Assembly (NCBI GenBank): GCA_036571765.1
Contig: BROE01000004.1
Location: 4,680,453-4,744,452 of the forward strand
Direction: 5' to 3'
Length of the DNA: 64,000 bases
Origin: Plecoglossus altivelis
Lineage: Eukaryota > Chordata > Actinopteri > Osmeriformes > Plecoglossidae
Numbering within the stretch: position 1 is the first letter of the stretch; each line of letters starts with the position of its first letter. The notes below the pieces were generated by a model. The model saw only the letters and a list, made by a program, of their open reading frames with translations, had not been told where the DNA came from and made no database searches. Of the stretch, positions 23,346-37,060 are shown piece by piece. The position numbers and the translations under genes were made by a program.

Positions 23346-24845
23346 AGTATAAGAACAACTGTTGGGTGCATGTTGTTCTGGGTCTAGACAGATGTGACAG
23401 ACAGCTAACTGCAGGGACGAGTAGACGACGGCTGGGATGAGGAAAGTAAACGTGAGCTGTTGACATCCAGACATGACGGGGAGCATCTGCTAGCAGACCA
23501 TGAAATCCCACCCAGGCCCCATCATTACTGCAGTGGCTTTGCTGCTTGATTCATTTAGAGAGGGATGGACAGGTCCCCAGCAGAACAGGAGGTTACAGGC
23601 TTCGTCCGAGTGCATGACATCAATGTTAGGGCTGATTCCAGTCAGCTTTCCAAGTATGCTGCTAGGCCTCCGTTATCACGCTATGGAAGAATGCTGGACT
23701 TATAGAATTAAACGGGCCTTCCTACTGTAGCTGCAAAGAATTTGTCTTCAGGTCACAGCACATTTAAAATAACGTGTCGGTCTGTTGCAGTAAGTTTGTT
23801 CGTCCGGACCAAATATGGTCACCTCTGAGTAGAGTTCCCCTTCTCACCTTTGACCGGGATGACCCAGCGCATGAGAGCTTGTAGCTTGCATGCTTATTGC
23901 GGTGGCACATAGAGGCCATTTTGATTTCCATTGTGGCTGAGTCTGTCATTAGTATCCCACGAACAATGAGCAGAAAAGGACTCGGCGCAGCAAACAGCTC
24001 CCTTGTGGATCCAAACAGAACCGTTCCATAAAAAAAAAAAATTTGGGCGGGAACGCTGGGGCTGACCGCCCCCCTGCCCTCCATGCCCCCTGCTCCGCTC
24101 CCACTCCCGCTATTACACCCACACCCGCCCCCCCCACGCACACTTGCATCTCTCAATCACTTACAGACATTGTTGTAGCTTTGAATGCCCTGTTTTACAC
24201 AATGGTTGCATTTGACATTACGAGCAGAGGAAAGGACTAAAGCTAAGAGTATAGCGTAGGCCATAAGTGACAAAGCAGACCACGGCCTTTAGCATCCCTC
24301 GTCCTTAGCGTGACCTTGGTGTGACCTTAGCCCAGGATACATAAACGAGGGTCTGTGCTGGGGCTGGTTCTGGCCACATGCCGAGTTCTCTCATGTAAAC
24401 AAAGAGTGACTGGGCTCTCGCGGCGGCGGAGGTCTGAATGCGTTTACGCGTCAGGCTGGGCAAGGACATCTACCAGTGGTGACTTGTTTACGTTACTCAG
24501 CCATTCACAGCTGCCCTTGACGACAGAAGACTCCAGAGCCCCGCCGAGTGACTCGTGTGTTTAGAGTTCGCGACCCCCGTGTTGGCCGGTGTGTTTACTG
24601 AGACTTGCAGAGGCTGCACTCCAACCCTCTTTCGCTCTCGCTCAATCCTTCCATCCATATAACCCCCCCCGTCGCATTCCCAAACATCGCCTGCGTCCAT
24701 CTTTCGCGGTGATGGTGGTTGGGACAGACTGGTGGGCTAGCTTTGCACCTCTTTGCTAGAATGACGTTTTGTCGAAGGTACTACTGGCTCCAGTGACAGG
24801 TGTGCCTTGCAGATGAATGAGATCCCAGGTTCCAATCAACCCCCC

Positions 24846-24975
24846 AGCCCCCACCTCCGCACCACCACCCCACCCCGCACCTCCACCCAACCCCAGCACT
24901 CCACCCTACCCCCGCACGCCCCACCTCCACCCCCACCCCACCTCCACCCCCACCCCCAACTTCACCCCAACCCCC
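24846..24975. repeat. CCCCACCTCCA-rich minisatellite
   Basis: C-rich units such as CCACCCCACCTCCACCCC, with almost no G on the plus strand. The minus strand therefore has dense GGGG and GGTGG runs. Confidence 0.8.
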
Positions 24976-25456
24976 TCACCCAGGGTTCAAGAAATACACA
25001 CAGACATGTTGAGCTGAACCCTGGCGTCAGATGTATCAATAACAGGCTGGCGCAAAGTATCTCGACGTGGATCACATTGTTGAGGTCTGCAGAGCTACAC
25101 AGCAAAGCATCACAAAGCCTGGCAAACCGACCAGCCGCGCCACACTAGCATCCCTGTGACGCAGGTGTGGCGGTAGCAGCAGCAACAGCAGGGTAAACAG
25201 GGCCAGCTCCCAGCGCGCGAGCCCTGCTGTTCTCACCTGTCAGCCCGCCGCAAACACAGTGAGCACATTCATGTGCTCACTCCACTCAATTACACTCAAG
25301 TACCCTGGAGTGGCTGTCCGCTCCTGTCAGCTAGCACTCAGGTGCAGCGCACCAACAAACCGCCACAGAACAAACACTCACGTATTCTCTTTCATTGCAG
25401 CTGTTCGCCATTGAGCATTAATATCATATCAACCTAGGAGTCATTAGATAATCCTG

Positions 25457-25494
25457 CTGGTTTATTAGTTGAAGTCCTGGTTTATTAGTTGAAG
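25457..25494. repeat. 20-bp direct duplication
   Basis: CTGGTTTATTAGTTGAAG occurs at 25457 and again at 25477. Confidence 0.8.
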
Positions 25495-25757
25495 AACACA
25501 TTTACTTTCTGGTACTGTACGGTGCATCAGACACTATCCTGATGGAACAGAATCTGCTTGCTCCTCTCGCTGTTCTTTCTGGACTGCCTGTCACATGATC
25601 ACATGATCATACACACTCTCATACTCTCCTGCAAACTCAATCACACTTGTTCACGGTCTCTCACTTTGTCAGAGAAATGGAGAATGTAACCTATTATCCC
25701 ACGCACTCACTGTCTCTCACACTCGTGCTTTCTTTCATGAACCACACACCCTCGCAC

Positions 25758-25815
25758 TCTCTCTCTCTCTTTCTCTCTCTCTCACACACACACACATACA
25801 CACACACATACACTC
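25758..25815. repeat. CT then CA microsatellite
   Basis: (CT)n passes directly into (CA)n with TACACA interruptions. Confidence 0.85.
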
Positions 25816-26511
25816 TCCGATCTAGAGGGATTAGGCTACTCATTGGTAATCCCAGCGTGTCTCTCCCCATGTCTGATTGAGCAGATTATGCCTGAGTATG
25901 CAGACCCCAGCACTCAAGACCCAGCGCTTAGATCTTTCTACCCAGTTATCACGCTCGCTCCGTACTAGACACTCGACACCAGAAACTGGCTCGCAGAAGT
26001 GGAACATGACATAAGGCTACAATGCCAGTCGTTTTCTGTCTAGACCTCCTGCCTCTATGTGGAAGATGAACAAGGTGTATCATTAAGCTTCGCATCGCGG
26101 AGGAAGGTCTCGTCACTCCTTCAACACGTGTTCAGTGTCAGCCGTGTTCAATGCTGCAGAATGTCAAACCGACGCAAAATCCGTTGAAATGAGATAAGAT
26201 AACATCAGGATATACTTTGGTTTTAGCTGCAAACCACAGCAAAGGAGAGAGTTGATAGGTTCAAGAGAACACCGCATCATCCTATCCATCATTTATTTAC
26301 AGCGTGCACATGTTGATAACGCTTTTGACAAATGTTTCCAGTTAAATTGTACTTACAATGGCTTTAATAGCCTTTTACAGTCTTCACAAGAGGGTGGATT
26401 TCCTTCAGCCAAAGCTGCTCCGCTCCCATCCAGGACGAAATGAGAACAACGTGTATCTCTCCTTTTAATCTAAGGATGAGTTTCTAGGGGCCAGAAAACA
26501 GAACTCACTCT

Positions 26512-26610
26512 GTCACACACACACACACACAGAACAGTTTGTGCCTGCACACTCACAGGTGTGTGCATGCAAACACACACAGACACACAATCAAGCACAC
26601 ACACACCATT
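26512..26610. repeat. CA-rich microsatellites
   Basis: Three short CA runs separated by 15-30 bases. Confidence 0.75.
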
Positions 26611-29600
26611 CTTCCTCTCCATGAAACTGTTTCCCTCCATCTCTTTCCATGTGTCTTTCACACATAAACATCTTACGCCACCCAAAAAGAAAACGACATC
26701 CATCTGACTTCATCCGAGCACAGAAAGACCTCATCAAGAGCGTTTCCGCCCCAGGGGAGCGTAAACTTGAAAGGGGGGGGAAATAGAACATGGCACCTCC
26801 TTTACTCCAGCATCCATGATCCCTCTCAATCTGGCTGTGTTGTAGGAGGAGGCTGGCTCTGGTCAAGGCTTGTTTGCAGAGCTCTCCCCTCATCAAAACA
26901 CAGCATCTTATTGGAAACAGGTGGAGACAGATGTTGTAATGTAGCAGACTACCACCCCAGCCCTCCGCTAGCAGACACAGCTGCCTGCCTAGGCCGTCAT
27001 ACCATCACAATCTGTCAGTCCCTGTTACTCCCTGAAGCCTAAAACGTTATGCTTTGTGTTAGACTGCATCTGCTTTTTATCGGATCTTCAATAAGCTAAG
27101 CAGAAGACCTGCAGTGAGGAAAGCCACTCAGATGCCAAATCCAGTCTGGCGGATCCTGTTCTGGGTTTTAATCTTCCATTCATTGTTTTTGATTAGCTGG
27201 GTCAGGACCTGGGGAAACCAACCTGAGAGAACATTCACAGTTTGCTGCTCCCACGTGCTTCATTTCTCTTGAGCAAAACTGCTTTTCAGTTTTTTGGACC
27301 AACTTCCTGTTTCTATTTGAGACGCAGGTTATAGGTAACACGAAAGATGTCGAATGATTTTACCTTTGGGTTAAGTCACTGATACAACACAGTCTTTGCT
27401 GACGTGCACTCCGACATTTCTATCGTTCAGAGTATAGTTTTACACCAGTTCATTATGCCTGTTTGATATGAATTTATTGCACTAATGACGTGTTGTGGAA
27501 AGAGCTGAGCCACCTCTGGTTTAGCGAGGCTTTCCAGCGTGAGTTAAGGCAGTGTTTAAACTGTAATCCCCCACTTGCGTACTGATGTCCCATCTGAGTG
27601 CGTCTCACAAGTTTACGGCCCATAACCGCATAGTTTCAGTCTTGTGTTGATTTTACGATGGTAAAAATCATTTGACGTCGTCTGTGTTACTTAGCCAGCC
27701 AGAGTGCACCTCGGGCCACACGTTTCTGTCCAAACCCGACCTCAGAGAATATCCCCGGGAGAGTCGGTCTAACCAAGGTGACCCGAACACTACGGACATC
27801 CTGGGGTTTTTATGACTGAGCTCGACCCAGAGCCCGATGCAGTTGATGGAAAACGAAGCGGCAAGTTTGGCACACAGAAAGTCGGTCTATCATTTGTATT
27901 TTCTTTTATTACACTAAGCAACAGATGACGTGAACAACCGCCGACCTGGACCTTGTTTCTAAATTCCGAACCCGGTCCTAACATGTGGTCTTCCGGTGGG
28001 TTCTGTTGGGCTTGGGTGGGGAAGCTACGCTCAAGTGGAGTCAGCTTGAGACGAGAAGCCGCCATGAGTCACCGTCAGAGGGGGTTAAAGATAATGACAG
28101 ATTCCTGTTTGAAGCTTCAACTAAGGGTTTGCAACAAGACAAGGTCACTTTCCTGACATCAATTCCTGGTGGAAAACAGCTCCTTCACGAAGCAAGACGC
28201 CAACTCAGAGAGGTGGTTAATGCTCACAGCTTGTAGTTAGCACCTTCATGGCTGTTTCTGCTCACCTGGCTTATTTAAAGAGCGGTTGGAGTTGATGCTA
28301 GCGCCATAGCATCGGATTACAGCTAGCCTGGGACTCAGATGAAGTGCTGTTAACACACTTTATTACACCACAGGCAGGTGGAACTTAGGTGTGAGGATTT
28401 CAGGTCATAATGGACCTAGGGTCTTCTGAGCATGTGAAGAAACATAAAGATGCAGACAGAAATGAAAGTAGTTTTGTCTGGTGTGAACTTGGCGGATTTT
28501 TCATAACTTGCACTTTAATGGGACTAAGGGATGTATCATTATAGCTACCTTTGATGATCCGTCTAGAACATGTTCTTGATCTTGATATGAGCCAGACAAA
28601 GAGGTGTGTAGATCTACACTTTTTCCTTATTTGTGTGAGTTCATGTGAAAGTTCCCCCCATGTAGAGTGGTAAAAGGATTGTAAAAGCCCTACATAGATC
28701 CAGTCCATTATTGTCTGCATGTGTCAACAGTCAGCACTGTTGTATCCCTCTGCACTAACCATTATGATCCAGCAGCTACCCAGACTAATGGTTTAACCAG
28801 ATGGTAGACACCACCTGAACTAAGGAAAAGAGCATGTGAAGTCTCTTGCTAACTGTCACTGTTGAGGGGACCTTAGGACCTGACAGGTCCAACATGACCT
28901 GGGAAACGTTGCCTCGAATAGCATAGCGAGCGCAATATAAAAAGGATCATTGAACACTTGTAACTAAAACCTCCAGAGAAATGGTGTGTTAAACCCAGCG
29001 CAAGCGAAACAGAACCGGTCGGTGATGTCATAAAGAAGAGCCCTGCTTGGTAGAGATTCCGTCTGGCAAAGTGGAACATTTCTCTCGTCACGTTTCTGTT
29101 TCCAGATGCTCCTAGGTTTCAGGTGTTTGCCTGAGTTTCTGCTCCCTCTGGTGAAGGTTTGGCTCTGCCCACGGCTTGCAGTATTTATGAGAAAATAGTG
29201 GAAAACCCAACGGCTCGCTGTGACCCATCAGTGTGTCCTCACCATCAACAGACTGGATGCTCCTTTTCACAAGGAGGGATACGCACGCACACACACAACA
29301 CTGAAGCGCAGATGGACACGTACTGTACAAACACAAACACACCCACACAAGTTTCCAAGGGCACCCAAAAAGCTCAAGTGTGTTTCCATACACACTTTGT
29401 TTTGAGCTTTCATTGTGTTGTGGTTTATTTGTTCCACTGGAATGGTGTCAGAGAGATAAGATCAACAATGCACAGTGGGACAGAGAAGCGTTTGATATTG
29501 CAGGACCGTTGGACTTCAACATAAACAGGGACCACAAAACATTGATTTGCACAACACGAGTAGAGAAAGCCATGCATTTTCCCTCCATTTTTACTTTGCA

Positions 29601-32378
29601 TCAAGCCCCAACTCTCAGTTCTTAACACACGGTAATTGCTGTGCATGGCTTCTGTAGATAAAGGGGTCATGGTGGCACCTACATAAGAGAGGTCGTCTGG
29701 ACTGGAATCTGGAAAAATGCTCAACGTTTGGTGAGATGTTCCTGGATTTACAGGATGGAGAGAGAAGTGTAACAATTTTTGACATCGTACATGAGAGCAT
29801 TCTTTGTCGGTTTGCGGAAAGCCAAAATTGTTTGGAAATCACACAAGGGAGCTGAGGTAGCGTAGCCTATGGTTTTGTTTAACAAAAGCATTTCTCAGTC
29901 ATTTCTAATCACACTGAACTGGAAGTGTTCCCCTACAGGAAAATTCCTCTCCTTTTTCCCAGAGTATGCCCTCTGAAAACATTTTGGCCAATAATAATAG
30001 ATTCAAGCTGAAAAAGCCTTTTAAATTGATGGAGCTATTGTTCTGAAAAAAAAAAGGGGGGTGCTCTTTAACCCCAAACCCAAAAGTTTCTGGGGGAAAT
30101 TGTTGAATAATGGTAGTTGTTTGTAACCCACTATATGTCACGCCACAAATAGAAGGGTCACACAAATAAGGCATCGCGTTATTCGCACCATTTTGTTCCC
30201 AAAGTTTTTTGTGTGTTTTTTTTAAGTTTTCCCTTCAAATGGGTAATATATTACCTTGGTGCCTAAACCATGCCTTGAACATGGACTTCATCACAATCCT
30301 GACAGCACAACAAGAAAGCTGCATTCACACAAACCATCTAGAAGGAGGTTTTCTTTGTGGGGGAGGGAGGGCGGGATGGATGGAGGGAGGGAAGAGCCCA
30401 GTGAAAAACACCCCCCCCCCATGCCTCTTTGGCCTGCCATGTTTCCCCCTCTCCTTCTGAGAGTGAGACGATCACCAGGCTTGGCTGTCACTCTCCTTTC
30501 CTCTGGAATGTCTTCATCCTCCTCAGCGCTCTGAGGCAGGGAGACAGAACGGGCAGAGACCCTTCCCTGATACATTCTAACATCGACTTAACTGCCGTCG
30601 GAGTTTGATTCAGGCGTCATGTCATCTCCGTTAGTGTGTGAAACAGCTGGAAGACAAGCATGCTGGGCAGTACCAAAGGGAAGAACGTATGGTTTGAACT
30701 TCTCCCAGTTCAGACCAGAGGCGATGAGGAGAGAGCTGTTAGCTTGTGGTTAGTGAAATACACTCCAATGAACGCCAACATAGTTCTAAAATGGTTAGGG
30801 CGTACGTTACAAGAAATGATATAGTGTGATATTTTCTCTTTTGTCATAATAAAGGGTTTTTGACAAGGAGATACTCCAGAAGGTATAGCAGAGATTAGAA
30901 TGACAAGACAGTACATGCAGGAGGGCACAAGGAGAGGCATCACTGTTGATCCGACTCTGCACAGCGGAAAACCCCTGATACGCTACACATCCTTCACACG
31001 TGCTGTGAGTCATTCGATTGACATCCTTGGAATGGATCAATCAAGCACTCAGCTGGGGGAACGTAGATGGTCTGTCACTGCAGAGAGGAGGAAGAGAAGG
31101 AGGGGGAGGACGAATGTTTAAGTGAAAGTGAGATTTTCTGTGTGCTGGGAGTTAGAGCAAGAACTACACAGTTGTATGCAAATGTTGTTGGCAACAACAA
31201 AAAAGTTGTTAAAAAATCATTTGGAAAGAACCTTCCAAAAATCTGTTTCAATGACTTGCAAAAGTAGTTACACAAACTTTTTTTCAAACCGTTTTTTTTT
31301 CTCCTTCACACTTGGACCTGGTAGCTGTTGTTAGTATATGTGATATGATATAACAAAGAAGTGAAAAGACAAATGATCTAAATATTGTTGTTTTCTACTG
31401 GCGCACTATTGCAGGAAGACAAACCAAATCTGGGAAATGTAATGTATGTGAAAAAACTTCGGTGCCCACGGAGCAGCCTCTGTTTCCAGTTTGTTATGCT
31501 GTTCTTCAGTTCGTAATGCACCAAACAGATCACACTGTGTGTAATCCTAATGTTGCTTAGATGGGGTTCATGTGGGCCTGCCCAAGTCAGGATGAGCCAG
31601 TGGAAGTCACGCTGGCGTTGCATAGTGTCACAGCGTGGACAGCGGAGGTGTAAAGCACATTACAGGAAGATTCTAGCTCCAGATGTGAACATGAGGTCAG
31701 CACTCCTCCGCTGATGTCGAGCTGCTGGTGGCAGCTTTCCATGGTAATATGAAGGTGTCCTGTTTTCTGTTTGGATCCACCGATCCTCGTTTTATAAAGC
31801 ATCTATTTATACAACAACATTTAGCGCGCAGATGTCCCGCTAACTGGCTCCCGACTGCCGTTCTGTGTTTTGTAATGGCTTTTCTGGGGAACGTCAGGCG
31901 ACAATTCAAACAACTTTCCTGAGGCAAATTATCCCTGAACGAAAGACAGAGCTGGGTATGGGAGCCCGTTTGGCCAACCCTGCAGCAAGCCATTTCCCAC
32001 ACTGCGCTGGTAATCACATCTCCATGGATATACAGGGTTGTAACATCGCAGAGTTGTTGAAATATTTGTCTGACACGCTGAGATCATTAAGAGATAATTG
32101 ACCCAATACATCACACAGCACACTCTTTCTCTGCAAAATATGTTCATATTGCTGGATCTTGACGTGCCATTCATCTAAAGAAACACGTTTTGTAGACTGC
32201 ATTTTAATAAAACATTACAACGAGACGTAAGTGTATGGAAGTTTACAGGAAATGAATTGCCTTCCTCGTCCAGAACTATATCAAACTCTCAGCAATTTAA
32301 GTAGTCCTATATTTCAAACATTAAACCTACAATATGTGAGTAGAATTGGATGTAATTGACATGTTACGCTTGCCCAGA
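26611..32378. other. Long unique intergenic stretch
   Basis: This is the longest part of the window free of tandem arrays. Base composition is balanced, with scattered A- and T-runs (30037-30052, 31276-31303). No frame carries a domain I recognise and none is flanked by convincing in-frame splice sites. If conserved regulatory elements exist upstream of dll4, this stretch and 51.5-55.4 kb are the natural places to look. Confidence 0.45.
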
Positions 32379-32430
32379 TGGCTGTGTGTGTGTGTGTGTG
32401 TCTGTGCACATGTACTCATGTGTGTGTGTG
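32379..32430. repeat. TG microsatellite
   Basis: (TG)n at 32383-32402 with a second short run at 32419-32430. Confidence 0.8.
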
Positions 32431-33797
32431 TTCCCTGACAACATACTGTATGATGTAGGGTCTGTGAAAGAGCAACTAAACCCTGGCCAATGTCACTTCT
32501 CTACCTTAGGGGGTACATAACCCTGGGAACCTTGCCTCTGATGTGGAAACACATACACACACACCTCCTCCTCCTCATATGTGGTGATCAACAAAAGGAA
32601 ATGAGGCGGAGGAAGGGGATCTCGTGTGGTCAGCATATCAGCATGGGCAGTGTTATCCAGAGAGAGAGCTCATCCACCAGCAGGTTACTATGTGTACTCC
32701 CCAGACCAGAGGCCTGCTGGCGGGCAGGACTAGCCTGTTATCTGGAAGTGGGCTGGGGGTTGCCTGGTGGGGGTTGCCTGGCGACCTCGACCTAGCAACC
32801 TCCTCACCAGCTTGCTCTGAAACCGGATCTTCAGCCCATTCTCCTCCCGCAATTAGCATTTAGCATTTGGGAATGTCCCTGTGGAGCGCTCTGTGCTGCT
32901 TTCAATGAGACTGCGTTTCTTACCAGGCCCTCTAGGGAAAGGTTCCTTCAAAGAAACACCATTAAGGGCACATCCCGTTTATCGCAACAAATAGCATATC
33001 AAACGGACAGCCATTAAACAGGAAATCGTCCCCCTCAGTCATTATGCTGGTTATTATTTTCTCTTTGGCAGAGGGGGGATCGGCAACAACAATCACCTGC
33101 AGCAATTAGCGTCAGCATGTATGTAAAAGCCTGGAGAGGAACAGGAGCGTAGGGTTAAGCTTTCGGTCAAACACGTCCCAGATCACAACGTTGGACCGAA
33201 AGCCTCTACATCAGCAGTCTTCAACCTTGGTCATCAGGACCTTCTGTACTGGATGTTTGACATCTTTTCTTCTCACTCGTCCTCTGTCTCCAGTGCTTGG
33301 ATTCAGTGCAACAACTGGGACTCATCCCTCCTCCAACTCCCACCTGCTTCAGAGGCTCCAGACCATAATAGCTACGTAACCAAGGAAAGGGGGGGAGGAT
33401 GTGTCATGGCAAGGGAAGATAATTGAATGACCCATATATGATTAACCTCCACTCATAAAGTCTCTCAGGTTAGTCTGTCCTCTGGGTCCAGTTAGCAGCT
33501 CAGGAGTTGACAAGATGCTCTTAAGTAATTACTGACTAGCTGGCGACCAGTGTGTTCATTTGTCCATTTGGCAAATGGACTGCCGTGGACTGTTGGAGTG
33601 TGGCTTTGGGTTCAAGTCTTTTTTATGAGAAGGGTCTCTGGTGCAGAGATGGATGTAGAGCCAAGTAGAGAGAGAGGAGGAGTGTACAGATAGGCAGGTC
33701 TATTTGTTCTGTTTGCTGTTTCTCTGCTCCAACCACCATTTCATACCTCAAATGATCTGTGGCGCATTAAGCAGGGAGGTGGGCCGTCCCAGCCATT

Positions 33798-33905
33798 AGC
33801 CTGCCTCTGACCTGCCTCTGCCTCTTCTCTACCTCTGCCTCTGCCCTGGCCCTGGGTCTGGCTCTGCCCTGCCTCTACCCTGGCTCTGCCTCTGCTCTGC
33901 CTTGC
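33798..33905. repeat. CTGCCTCTG-type repeat
   Basis: Six-base units (CTGCCT, CTGGCT, CTACCT, CTGCCC) over about 105 bases. Confidence 0.8.
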
Positions 33906-34206
33906 CTCAGAGAGGATCCGTGACATGGCTGCTGATGGTAAACAAACAGGCCCGCACACTCAGTCTCACTGCCTTCAGAACACATGGAAGGAAGCACTGT
34001 TCATACTGAACCATGACAGGTATGGGACTGCTTGGAGTGGATCACTATGGTCATTATCGATTCGTTTTCCTCGTCGTCCGTAAGGGTTTTGACTGGTTTA
34101 TGTGCAGTTTTATAGGGATAGGTGAAGCCCTCTGAGACACTACTTGTAAAAAGGGCTGTACAAACACAATTTGATTTGTTTGTTTGAGAAAGTGTGAAGG
34201 AAATCC

Positions 34207-34452
34207 CAGTGAGACAGAGAGAGAAGAGAGAAGAAGCTAGAGAGAAGGAGCAAGAAAGAGAGCGAGAGCCAGAGAGAGTCAAAGAGAGAGCTAGAGAGAG
34301 CTGCAGAACAAGAGCAGCAGAGAAAGAGAGCGAGAGCCAGAGAGAGCTAGAGAGAGCTGCAGAACAAGAGCAGCAGAGAAAGAGAGCGAGAGCCAGAGAG
34401 AGCTGGAGAGAGCTGCAGAACAAGAGCAGCAGAGAAAGAGAGAGAGAAAAAG
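34207..34452. repeat. 56-bp GA-rich minisatellite
   Basis: AGAAAGAGAGCGAGAG recurs at 34321 and 34377 and AGAAAGAGAGAGAG at 34433, an exact 56-bp period carrying GCTGCAGAACAAGAGCAGC. Less regular copies extend left. The period is not a multiple of three, so successive copies are read in different frames, which argues against the 119- and 162-residue frames here. Confidence 0.9.
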
Positions 34453-34651
34453 GGGTAAAGCAAGGTAGTGATTTGTACAGATATACCATGCAAGGGTGCT
34501 CCTCCCTCTCCCCACCCCTGCCAGGAACATCTCCTGGTAAACCATCCAGATAAGTACCCTGTCTACCAGCTCAGGTTCTACACAAGCTAATTGTGAGCTG
34601 TCAGTGAAAGGGAGATACTCATTCAATGCAAGCAGGAAAGAGAAAGTGAGG

Positions 34652-34701
34652 GGGGAGAGAGAAAGAGAGAGAGAGGGAGAGAGAGAGAGAGAGAGAGAAA
34701 G
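34652..34701. repeat. GA microsatellite
   Basis: (GA)n with AAAG interruptions. Confidence 0.85.
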
Positions 34702-35374
34702 AAACTATGACTGATATCCCTGATACATAACTTCTCTTAGGACAGAGACTGTTTGTGCCTGTGTACACTGCAGTCATTTGAGGGCATTCATATGATGAAG
34801 ACAGTTTTAGTTCTTCTTCCAAGAGAATGAAGATAAATCTGTCTGGAAGTAAGCCTGCCTCAACTGGGCTTAAACAGACTTCTGAAATATTGTATTACTG
34901 GTGTAGAATTATGTGTAGCAAAATACTTTTTTGAGTGAAAACCACAATGGCATTCTGATTGAATTTCATCCAGGTTATCAAACCTTGGAAAACAACCAAA
35001 ATTCATAAATAGAGAAAGATTTGATGGTAAAACTTGCGTGCATTTGTGATTGTGTGCATGTGCATGCCTGTGTAATTCAGAGACCAAGGAGTGGTCTTCT
35101 GCACAGCTGTAACTAGAAACAACATCTAATTCAAGACAGAATCAGTTGATGAGGGAGAGAGGGAGGGCCAGGCGGAGAGGAGCAGGGAGGCAACCATTCT
35201 CCCAAGATCAATGAGCGCTGAGACAGGAAGAGGAGGAGCTGGTGGCAGCCAATGGGAGCAGGCCTCGGGGAGCAGTGTGTGACGCACACCAGGAAGCCAC
35301 CTGATGTGAGCAGGGTCAGATAAACGCAGAGACTCTGAGCGTCACATGGGGCAGGTGCTTCCTTAGCACCCGCC

Positions 35375-35550
35375 TTCACACACACACACACACAGACAGA
35401 CACACACACACACATACACACTCACTCCCTCATACACACGCACACCAACAAACTAAATCAGGCTGACTAGTCACCACCTCTCTCAGCTGTGTCTTTCTCA
35501 GACATCCAACAAAATAAACACTCACACACACACACACACACACACACACT
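35375..35550. repeat. Two CA microsatellites
   Basis: (CA)n with CAGACAGA insert at 35375-35420 and (CA)n at 35521-35549. Confidence 0.85.
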
Positions 35551-36710
35551 GTATCCTCAGACGGGGAAGAGAGGGGCGGAGAGGACAAGAATGTCGAGAA
35601 GGACGGAGGACAGGGCACGCACACAGACAAGCTTGACAACAGGCAGGAAACTCTAGACAGCAGCCTGTTCCATCTGCCTGTTCTGCCAGGCTGCTTGCGG
35701 TCGCAGCAGGTAGGAAAGCATGTGCAGTGTGTGAGAGACACCATCCACAGTCTGGGAGAAAAAGACCAGGGAACACTGAAAAAAGTATGAAAACAAATGA
35801 GTAATGAAGCGAAAGCAAAAGCGGGAAGAACGATCGTAATTTACATGCGACGGTGAGGATCCTAGACCTCTCTGCTGCTTGCTCGTCCGCCCCAGGTGTC
35901 CAGGGGGCCGGAGAGAGGCCAGCCAACCTCAGGAGAGGCCATGAATCACATCTCTATACGGGGGGGATGAGAGCACAGACAGGAATGCTGCTCACGCCGT
36001 GTCCATACGTGCAGAACTCATCGCAGAACGAAACAATAGGACGACATGAGCATGCGAAGGGGGGGGGGGGTCTGCTCGAGGGGGGTCGCCATGGGAATGG
36101 GGGCGTGGTCAGAGTTAGTACTCGAAGGTGCACGTATACAAGAGCCCCCCCTGAAAACGCACACACACACATGGTACATTTGGAACTCATTAAACTTGTG
36201 ACCTGAGAAACGTTGCAACTGAAGACGCGACTGTCCCAGAGGTCTAGACATCTTCCTGGCCTGATTGTGACTCGCTAGGAATAAAACCCCAGCAAGGAGC
36301 CTCTGTACGATTTAGCAAATGGTAGGAAATGACTGATGTTACAGTGACAGGAGTGAGTCCCTGCAAAGATACTGTGTGGCCATAAAAGGATAATGCGTGT
36401 GGAAATGCACAGGGTTGGGTAATGCGAAGTTCAGTTTGGTTACGGTGACTGTGTTGGTAGGTGCTTGTTAGATGTCCTGGACAGAGTTACAGAAAGCTCA
36501 TACCCCTACTCTAATCTCTTATGATAGACACACACACTTACCTACACCTACACACACTCACAGGAACCACTGGAATTGACAGAGTAAGTTTTAGTAGAAT
36601 TTAGGCAAACAGCATTCAACAAAAAAAGTCAGCTCAGCGCTGAGGACCAGCCAACAGTTTTTATGAGAAGCCTGTTCCATTGTTTGTGCGGCAGGACAGC
36701 TTGAGCAGGG
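35551..36710. other. Unique intergenic sequence
   Basis: Contains a 13-base G-run at about 36059-36071 followed by GAGGGGGGTCG. No gene recognised. Confidence 0.5.
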
Positions 36711-36711
36711 G

Positions 36712-36758
<47 letters not shown>
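36711..36758. repeat. CAGG tetranucleotide repeat
   Basis: About eleven uninterrupted GGCA units, within the size range where length polymorphism is usual. Confidence 0.95.
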
Positions 36759-36914
36759 CCGGTAGGCCAGGCCCGGTCACAGTGATATAATGCCAATTCA
36801 CTCTTTGTTGTGCTGGTGTCAGTTGGGCGGCTCGGGATCTCCTTTCCCCCTTTGTTTGTTTTGAGTAGCCCATAAACAGTCTGCATAAACCGATAGAAAA
36901 AGGACCATTTCCCT

Positions 36915-36956
36915 CCTCTCTCTCACTGCCCATCCTGCTCTCTCTCTCCCTCCCTC

Positions 36957-36990
<34 letters not shown>

Positions 36991-37060
36991 CCTCTCTCCC
37001 TCTCTCTCCCTCTCTCACTCTCTCCCTCTCTCCCCCCCCTCTCTTTCTTTCTGTCACTAC
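36915..37060. repeat. TC-rich microsatellite
   Basis: (TC)n broken by CCTC and CCCCCC; further CT-rich sequence lies at 37153-37250. Confidence 0.85.
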
